Origin: Bifidobacterium breve
GTDB taxonomy: Bacteria > Actinomycetota > Actinomycetes > Nanopelagicales > Nanopelagicaceae
Assembly (NCBI GenBank): GCA_945863115.1
Contig: CAMAYZ010000003.1
Span: 1-64,000 of the forward strand
Direction of reading: 5' to 3'
Length of the DNA: 64,000 bases
The translations under genes and the position numbers were made by a program. Shown here in pieces: positions 58,254 to 64,000 of this stretch. The stretch's first letter is position 1. Every line of letters begins with the position of its first letter. A model generated the notes under the pieces. That model was not told the origin of the DNA. It did not search any database and saw only the letters and a list, made by a program, of their open reading frames with translations.

Positions 58254-61200
58254 TCGATAATTGCCAACCAATCCTGGATGGATTTAATGCTGAAACTCTT
58301 CCCTTGAAGCTCTGAGATTCCAGCGACGGCGGCTTTAAATCCAGCAATAGTTGTGATGCAAGGAACCCCGCGCTGAATTGCCGCAGTACGAATCATCCAA
58401 CCATCCATCCGCGTTCCTCTACCCAAAGGCGTATTAATAACAAGCCCAACTACGCCCTCAGTAATTAAATCTACTGCCGTGAATTCACCGGCCGGACCTC
58501 TACCTTGGGAGTGCTTACGAACTAACTCGGATGCCACACCGTTTGCCTCTAAGAAGTCATGCGTTCCTTGCGTAGTAAAAAGTTTAAAACCTAATTCATT
58601 CAAAGTTTTAGCTGGATAAAGCGAAGCTTGCTTGTCACGTTCGGATAATGAAAGAAATACAGATCCCGTTAATGGAAGTGCACCGAAGGCAGCGGTCTGG
58701 CTCTTTGAATAGGCTTCACCAAATGTCTTTGCGATGCCCATAACTTCGCCGGTGGATCTCATCTCTGGTCCTAATATCGAATCAACACCGGTGCCATCAT
58801 TTCTACGGAATCTATTCCAAGGAAGAACAGCTTCTTTTACCGAGATTCCCTTTGGAACCCCATCACCAGATTTTGGTAAGAGGCCTTGGGCTCGAAGTTC
58901 GGCGATAGTTACTCCGGTTGAAATCAACGCTGCACATTTAGCTAGCGGGTTACCGGTTGCCTTGCTTACAAATGGAACTGTTCGCGAAGCTCTTGGATTC
59001 GCTTCCAAAACATAAAGTTTTTCGGCGACCGTTGTGTTTGCTACCACGGCGAATTGAATGTTGATTAAACCTCGAACTCCAATACCTCTAGCCAATTTCT
59101 CAGTCGCAAATCGAATTTCATCCTGCAGAGTTGAACCAATCGAGAAACTTGGAAGCACACAAGCCGAATCACCTGAATGGACTCCTGCTTCTTCAATGTG
59201 CTCCATAACGCCAGCCAAGTAAAGTTCTTCGCCATCAAATAGGGCATCAACATCTATTTCAACTGCATCATCCAAGAATTTATCAATTAGAACTGGATGG
59301 TTGGGAGTAATTTCCGTTGCTTTCTTGATGAAATCTGCAAGGGATTCATCGTCATAAACAATTTCCATTCCACGTCCCCCAAGAACGAAGGATGGACGAA
59401 CTAGAACTGGGTATGAGATCTCATGTGCAATTTTTAGCGCTTCTTCGAAGGTATTTGCCATACCAAAGGTTGGTGCATCCAGTCCATTAACTCGAAGTAG
59501 TTCACCAAACTGACCGCGATCTTCAGCCAAATCAATTGCGTCAGGAGATGTGCCAAGAATTTTCACCCCTGCATTTTGCAATCCGCGGGCAAGCCCAAGT
59601 GGTGTTTGACCACCAAGTTGTGCAATAACTCCTACAACTGGACCAGCTTGTTCCTCCGCGTAAATAACTTCTAATACATCTTCTAAAGTGAGAGGCTCGA
59701 AATAAAGTCGATCCGAAGTGTCGTAATCAGTCGAGACTGTCTCAGGGTTGCAATTAATCATAATTGTTTCGAAGCCAGCCTCTTTCAGAGCGAAGGCAGC
59801 ATGGACGCATGAATAATCAAATTCCACACCCTGGCCAATTCGATTGGGGCCACTTCCAAGGATTATCACTGCAGGTTTGGTTCGAGGAATAACTTCAGTC
59901 TCTAAGTCATAACTCGAATAGTGATATGGAGTGTGTGCTTCAAACTCCGCCGCGCAAGTGTCAACGGTCTTATAAACCGGACGCAGGCCAATACGAATTC
60001 GAGAAGCCGTGACTTCTGCGAGCGATTGATCAGTCAAATCTGCAATCTGGGAATCTGAGAAACCATTTCCTTTTGCAAGTCTGAAGAGATCTTCTGATAA
60101 CACTTTGCTGTCTGCAATTTGTTTTGCGATGGCATTTATCTCAGTGATTTGCGACAGAAACCAACGATCAACTTTTGTTGCTGCATAGATTTCTTCAATA
60201 GTCGCCTCTAAATAGAGCGCTAGTTGGATTTGTTGCAGACGATGTTCGGTTGGAATCGCCATCGCTGCAAGCAAATAATCTTTCGTGACGCCACTGGTAT
60301 TCCAATGAAAACTTGTTCCTTTTTTCTCAACTGATCGAAGGGCTTTCTGTAGTGCTTCCGGAAATGAACGGCCGATAGCCATTGCTTCGCCAACGCTCTT
60401 CATCGTTGTTGTAAGTCTGGTATCTGCTTCAGGGAATTTCTCAAAAGCGAATCTTGGAACCTTTACGACGATGTAATCAAGGGTTGGTTCGAACGATGCA
60501 GGAGTAGATTTCGTAATATCGTTCTGAATTTCATCAAGGGTGTATCCAATTGCTAATTTCGTTGCAATCTTTGCAATTGGAAAACCAGTTGCTTTCGAAG
60601 CCAAAGCGGATGATCTTGATACCCGCGGGTTCATCTCGATGACGATAATCCGGCCATCATCTGGATTAATAGCAAATTGAATATTACATCCACCTGTTGC
60701 AACGCCAACTTCACGAATGATATCTATTGATAAGTTGCGTAGTTGTTGATATTCAACATCCGTCAAAGTTAAGGCTGGAGCAACTGTTATTGAATCTCCG
60801 GTGTGTACACCCATAGGATCAATATTTTCAATACTGCAAACAATTACAACATTGTCTTTGTGATCGCGCATTACTTCTAATTCGAATTCTTTCCAACCGA
60901 TAATTGACTCTTCAAGCAATACTTCAGTGGTTGGGCTATGACGTAAACCGGCTCCAGCAATTAGCTCTAAATCGCTCTTGTTGTAGGCGATTCCAGAACC
61001 AAGTCCACCCATCGTAAATGATGGACGAACTACAACTGGATACTTTAAAACCTCTGCGCCTGCCAAACATTCCGCCATTGTGTGACAAATAACGGACTTG
61101 GCTGAGGACCCACCAATTTTCTCAACAATCTCCTTGAAAGTTTCCCGATCCTCCCCGCGCTTGATTGCCGGGATATCTGCACCGATTAACTTAACGCCCA

Positions 61201-61531
61201 GTTTTTCTAATGAACCACGTTCATAAAGTTGCATCGCAGCATTTAACGCGGTCTGCCCACCAAGAGTTGCAAGGATTGCAGTTGGCTTCTCTTTAATTAT
61301 TATCTGTTCGATTATCTCCGGCGTAATAGGTTCTATGTAAGTAGCATCGGCAAATTCTGGATCTGTCATGATAGTTGCAGGATTTGAATTAATAAGAATT
61401 ACGCCAATGCCTTCACTTCTAAGAACCCGACATGCCTGTGTGCCTGAATAATCGAATTCGCAAGCCTGGCCAATAACAATTGGTCCGCTACCGATAACGA
61501 GAACGCTTTCGATTGAAAGATCTTTAGGCAT
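58250..61531 (-). CDS. carB: Carbamoyl-phosphate synthase, large subunit
   Basis: 1093 aa from ATG 61531, overlapping carA by 8 bp; an in-frame upstream start at 61546 is less likely. The usual tandem plan: ATP-grasp half 1 ([50 protein letters not shown]), oligomerisation part, ATP-grasp half 2 ([53 protein letters not shown]), and a C-terminal MGS-like allosteric domain ([45 protein letters not shown]). Supplies carbamoyl phosphate for pyrimidines and arginine. Complete. Confidence 0.97.
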   Translation of the reverse strand: MPKDLSIESVLVIGSGPIVIGQACEFDYSGTQACRVLRSEGIGVILINSNPATIMTDPEFADATYIEPITPEIIEQIIIKEKPTAILATLGGQTALNAAMQLYERGSLEKLGVKLIGADIPAIKRGEDRETFKEIVEKIGGSSAKSVICHTMAECLAGAEVLKYPVVVRPSFTMGGLGSGIAYNKSDLELIAGAGLRHSPTTEVLLEESIIGWKEFELEVMRDHKDNVVIVCSIENIDPMGVHTGDSITVAPALTLTDVEYQQLRNLSIDIIREVGVATGGCNIQFAINPDDGRIIVIEMNPRVSRSSALASKATGFPIAKIATKLAIGYTLDEIQNDITKSTPASFEPTLDYIVVKVPRFAFEKFPEADTRLTTTMKSVGEAMAIGRSFPEALQKALRSVEKKGTSFHWNTSGVTKDYLLAAMAIPTEHRLQQIQLALYLEATIEEIYAATKVDRWFLSQITEINAIAKQIADSKVLSEDLFRLAKGNGFSDSQIADLTDQSLAEVTASRIRIGLRPVYKTVDTCAAEFEAHTPYHYSSYDLETEVIPRTKPAVIILGSGPNRIGQGVEFDYSCVHAAFALKEAGFETIMINCNPETVSTDYDTSDRLYFEPLTLEDVLEVIYAEEQAGPVVGVIAQLGGQTPLGLARGLQNAGVKILGTSPDAIDLAEDRGQFGELLRVNGLDAPTFGMANTFEEALKIAHEISYPVLVRPSFVLGGRGMEIVYDDESLADFIKKATEITPNHPVLIDKFLDDAVEIDVDALFDGEELYLAGVMEHIEEAGVHSGDSACVLPSFSIGSTLQDEIRFATEKLARGIGVRGLINIQFAVVANTTVAEKLYVLEANPRASRTVPFVSKATGNPLAKCAALISTGVTIAELRAQGLLPKSGDGVPKGISVKEAVLPWNRFRRNDGTGVDSILGPEMRSTGEVMGIAKTFGEAYSKSQTAAFGALPLTGSVFLSLSERDKQASLYPAKTLNELGFKLFTTQGTHDFLEANGVASELVRKHSQGRGPAGEFTAVDLITEGVVGLVINTPLGRGTRMDGWMIRTAAIQRGVPCITTIAGFKAAVAGISELQGKSFSIKSIQDWLAIIE

Positions 61532-62657
61532 TAGCCACCTTCGCATCCTTCATTAAAGTTACAAATTTATCGAAGAGATAGCTTGCGTCGTGTGGTCCCG
61601 CTGCAGCTTCTGGGTGATACTGAACGCTGAACGCCGGAGTTTCCAGCAACTCTAAACCTTCAACAACTCCATCATTCAAACAAATATGACTTACGAAACC
61701 CGCACCGTAAATCGTGTTGAAGTTTCCTTCTATCGGTGCTGCAACTGCGAAGCCATGGTTGTGAGCGGTTATCTCGATTCGACTTGATATTAAATTCTTT
61801 ACTGGTTGATTTATTCCACGGTGGCCGAATGGCAACTTATAAGTATCAAATCCAAGAGCTCGTCCCATTATTTGATGGCCGAAACAGATTCCAAAGAGTG
61901 GAATTCGGGCGCTCAAAATTTCTCGTACTAGTGAAATCATCTCAGTCATTGTTGCCGGATCACCAGGACCATTCGACAGGAAGACGCCATCTGGTTTCAA
62001 AGCCAAGATGTCCTCGAGAGTGCTTCGCGATGGAAAAACATGAACTTCAATTCCGCGCTGCGACATGGACCTTGGTGTTGCGCCCTTAATTCCCATATCC
62101 AGTGCAACAACCGTGAATTTCTTCTCGCCGATAGCAGGAACAACATAGGAAGCATCCGTAGAAACATCATCGGAGAGAAACGCTCCGGCCATCGAAGGAG
62201 ATTTGCGAACCTTGAAAACCATTTCTTCACGAGTAAGTTGGGTATTTGAAAAAATCCCGACTCGCATTGCTCCTAAATCTCGCAAATGCCTTGTAATGGC
62301 ACGAGTGTCAACGCCTCTAATCCCTACGACGCCATTACTAATTAGATCGTCCTCAAGGGTTCGCTCTGCGCGCCAATTACTCACTACCGGAGATGGGTTT
62401 CTAACCACGAAACCACTCACCCAAATTTTTCTTGATTCTTCATCAGTGGTATTCATTCCGGTATTACCAATATGAGGCGCAGTCATAACTACAACCTGCT
62501 TGTGATAAGACGGATCCGTAAGTGTCTCTTGGTAGCCCGTCATGCCAGTTGAAAAAACTGCTTCACCGAAGGTCTCACCTTCGCAAGCCCAACTCTCACC
62601 TTCAAAAATTGTTCCATCATCCAAAACTAGGAAAGCTTTACTCAAGTGCTCCCCCAT
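61524..62657 (-). CDS. carA: Carbamoyl-phosphate synthase, small subunit
   Basis: 377 aa from ATG 62657; a TTG at 62645 would give the more usual [10 protein letters not shown] start. Class I glutamine amidotransferase: nucleophile Cys in [17 protein letters not shown]; His/Glu in [14 protein letters not shown]-terminal domain has [32 protein letters not shown] and [14 protein letters not shown]. It overlaps pyrC by 20 bp and carB by 8 bp, so the three are coupled. Confidence 0.96.
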   Translation of the reverse strand: MGEHLSKAFLVLDDGTIFEGESWACEGETFGEAVFSTGMTGYQETLTDPSYHKQVVVMTAPHIGNTGMNTTDEESRKIWVSGFVVRNPSPVVSNWRAERTLEDDLISNGVVGIRGVDTRAITRHLRDLGAMRVGIFSNTQLTREEMVFKVRKSPSMAGAFLSDDVSTDASYVVPAIGEKKFTVVALDMGIKGATPRSMSQRGIEVHVFPSRSTLEDILALKPDGVFLSNGPGDPATMTEMISLVREILSARIPLFGICFGHQIMGRALGFDTYKLPFGHRGINQPVKNLISSRIEITAHNHGFAVAAPIEGNFNTIYGAGFVSHICLNDGVVEGLELLETPAFSVQYHPEAAAGPHDASYLFDKFVTLMKDAKVANA

Positions 62658-63933
62658 TCATAATTACGCCGTCCTTTAAAACCTGTTTACCATTTAGAAA
62701 AGTATGGAGAACTTGCGCGGGAAGCTGCATGCCTTCAAAAGGTGTGTTCTTGCTCTTGGATGCAAGTCTATTGCGGTCAACAATCCAATTCGCGCTGGTG
62801 TCGATTATTGTTAAATTTGCAGCGGTTCCAACCTTGATTTGCTGTCCATGTCGCTCATATCCCGCGATTTTTGCAGGGGTGATTGACATTCGATTAACAA
62901 GATCGGCCCAACTCATCAGCTTGGTATCAATCATTGCCTTAACAACAACTGAGAGCGCAGTCTCAAGTCCAACCATTCCGAATGCAGCGCTCTGCCATTC
63001 GCAATCCTTATCCTCTGTTGGGTGTGGGGCGTGATCCGTCCCTACGATATCAATCGTGCCATCCGCCAATCCATTTCGAAGTGCTAACACATCTCTCTCG
63101 GTGCGCAGTGGTGGATTCACTTTGAATACTGGATCATAATTTGAAACTAAATCATCGGTAAGAAGTAGATGATGCGGTGTTACTTCTGCAGTTACATTGA
63201 TTCCTCGAGATTTCGCAAAACGAACTAAATCTACGCCACCAGCTGTTGTTAGATGACAGATGTGAAGTCGGCTTCCAACATGTTCTGCAAGAAGAATATC
63301 GCGAGCAATTATTGCTTCCTCTGCAACTGCCGGCCAGCCAACCAATCCCAGCTTCGATGAGACGACTCCTTCATTCATTTGGGAATCAACTGTTAACGCT
63401 GGCTCTTGTGCGTGCTGGGCAATGATGCCATTGAAAGTTTTTACATATTCAAGTGCCCGACGCATAAGAAGTGAATCAGAGACGCATTTTCCATCATCGC
63501 TAAAGATTCGAACTCTGGCCTTTGAATTCGCCATTGCTCCCAGTTCCGCCAATGACTTACCGGCAAGTCCCTGTGTTACTGCGCCAATCGGAAAAACATC
63601 ACAGAAACCCGCTTCTTGACCGAGTCGATAAACCTGCTCTACAACTCCAGCCGTATCGGCTACTGGAAAAGTATTTGCCATTGCGGATATTGCAGTGAAG
63701 CCACCCTTAGCAGCAGCCATGCTTCCGGTCGCAACAGTTTCAGAATCTTCGCGACCTGGTTCGCGAAGGTGGGTATGTAAATCGACTAGTCCGGGAATTA
63801 AAAGATTTTTAGCCGCATCAACTTTCTCACCTTTATTCAATCCATTTCCAATTTCAGAAATGACGCCATTTGTAACAGATACATCTACTACAGAACCGTC
63901 GAGCAAGCGAGCGTTTGCAATTGTGAATTCCAT
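62638..63933 (-). CDS. pyrC: Dihydroorotase
   Basis: 431 aa class I, long-form dihydroorotase. Metal ligands: [22 protein letters not shown] (HxH and the Arg), [11 protein letters not shown] (His), [15 protein letters not shown] (His) and [17 protein letters not shown] (Asp). The C-terminus carries [28 protein letters not shown]. Catalyses ring closure of carbamoyl-aspartate. The ATG follows the pyrB stop directly; in this order (pyrB-pyrC-carA-carB) the genes match actinobacterial pyr operons. Confidence 0.96.
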   Translation of the reverse strand: MEFTIANARLLDGSVVDVSVTNGVISEIGNGLNKGEKVDAAKNLLIPGLVDLHTHLREPGREDSETVATGSMAAAKGGFTAISAMANTFPVADTAGVVEQVYRLGQEAGFCDVFPIGAVTQGLAGKSLAELGAMANSKARVRIFSDDGKCVSDSLLMRRALEYVKTFNGIIAQHAQEPALTVDSQMNEGVVSSKLGLVGWPAVAEEAIIARDILLAEHVGSRLHICHLTTAGGVDLVRFAKSRGINVTAEVTPHHLLLTDDLVSNYDPVFKVNPPLRTERDVLALRNGLADGTIDIVGTDHAPHPTEDKDCEWQSAAFGMVGLETALSVVVKAMIDTKLMSWADLVNRMSITPAKIAGYERHGQQIKVGTAANLTIIDTSANWIVDRNRLASKSKNTPFEGMQLPAQVLHTFLNGKQVLKDGVIMNGGALE

Positions 63934-64000
63934 TTAGACACTAACCTCTCCGGTAAGCGCTGCGCCTCCGAGTAATTGATACAGGACTGCCATTCGAACT
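63934..64000 (-). CDS. pyrB: Aspartate carbamoyltransferase, C-terminal end (partial)
   Basis: The last 67 bases, read on the minus strand, encode VRMAVLYQLLGGAALTGEVSV followed by TAA (63936-63934). VRMAVLY is the conserved C-terminal helix of aspartate carbamoyltransferase. The rest lies beyond the window. The stop abuts the pyrC ATG, fitting the operon order pyrB-pyrC. Confidence 0.88.
   Translation of the reverse strand, partial: VRMAVLYQLLGGAALTGEVSV

Noticed and set aside
62522-63034. 170-aa plus-strand ORF over carA/pyrC
   Set aside because: Lies opposite two certain genes and has no recognisable motif.
1-64000. CRISPR array, insertion sequence, toxin-antitoxin or biosynthetic gene cluster
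   Set aside because: I looked for regular direct repeats, transposase motifs, terminal repeats and clustered accessory genes; none was found in the window.

Overview
The window looks like a stretch of a streamlined, low-GC (low-to-mid 40s % by eye) free-living actinobacterium. It resembles the freshwater acI / Nanopelagicales group ('Ca. Planktophila', 'Ca. Nanopelagicus'); the lineage is inferred from gene content and base composition, with no phylogeny run. Actinobacterial markers are a mycothiol ligase (mshC), an mIHF domain, TlyA, PafB/PafC, a GarA-type FHA protein, a fused Cmk-Der, a helicase-dead PriA, HelY, and gene orders matching those around Mycobacterium/Streptomyces tlyA-xerD-scpAB-der, gcvH-garA-gcvP, pafBC-tatAC-helY, mshC-metH and pyr-gmk-rpoZ-metK-priA-fmt.

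Layout. 1-460: 3' end of a 23S rRNA gene, 5S rRNA and a strong terminator. 580-7491 (+): an SSB-like protein, two small proteins, then tlyA, nadK, recN, pyrG, xerD. 7510-8819 (-): a ribbon-helix-helix protein and a ParA ATPase, divergent from scpA. 8879-15903 (+): scpA, scpB, an RluB-type pseudouridine synthase, aroH, tyrA, cmk-der, a CDP-alcohol phosphatidyltransferase, gcvH. 15981-21258 (+): GarA-like FHA protein, MerR regulator, bifunctional nuclease family protein, second MerR regulator, gcvP. 21291-29578 (-): pafB, pafC, tatA, tatC, helY, a 5'-3' exonuclease, lnt and a polyprenol-phosphate mannosyltransferase, in transcription order. Then an FKBP lipoprotein (+), and trmI, metH, mshC, a phosphatidylinositol-kinase-like protein, a DUF3090 protein and a histidine phosphatase (all -). 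37832-45494: single genes on alternating strands plus tRNA-Leu(GAG). 45498-64000 (-): a long co-directional block from pyrB (partial) through pyrC, carA, carB, pyrK, pyrD, pyrF, an mIHF-Gmk fusion, rpoZ, coaBC, metK, priA, def, fmt, rsmB, rpe, hisE and hisG.

The genes are housekeeping: pyrimidine and CTP synthesis, SAM/methionine/mycothiol one-carbon and thiol chemistry, glycine cleavage, chromosome maintenance (ParA, ScpAB, XerD, RecN, PriA, Ung), translation start and RNA modification. I saw no insertion sequence, prophage, CRISPR array or obvious island.

The most notable observations are: a single-ORF fusion of the nucleoid protein mIHF to guanylate kinase; a repeated leaderless promoter architecture, with a TANNNT box exactly at -12 to -7 from the start codon in front of many genes and often in divergent pairs; PafBC retained with no pupylation/proteasome genes at the locus; related palindromes in the GarA/MerR/gcvP cluster, one sharing a 14-nt core with the ssb leader; and two adjacent small proteins with histone-H1-like lysine tails next to the rRNA operon.
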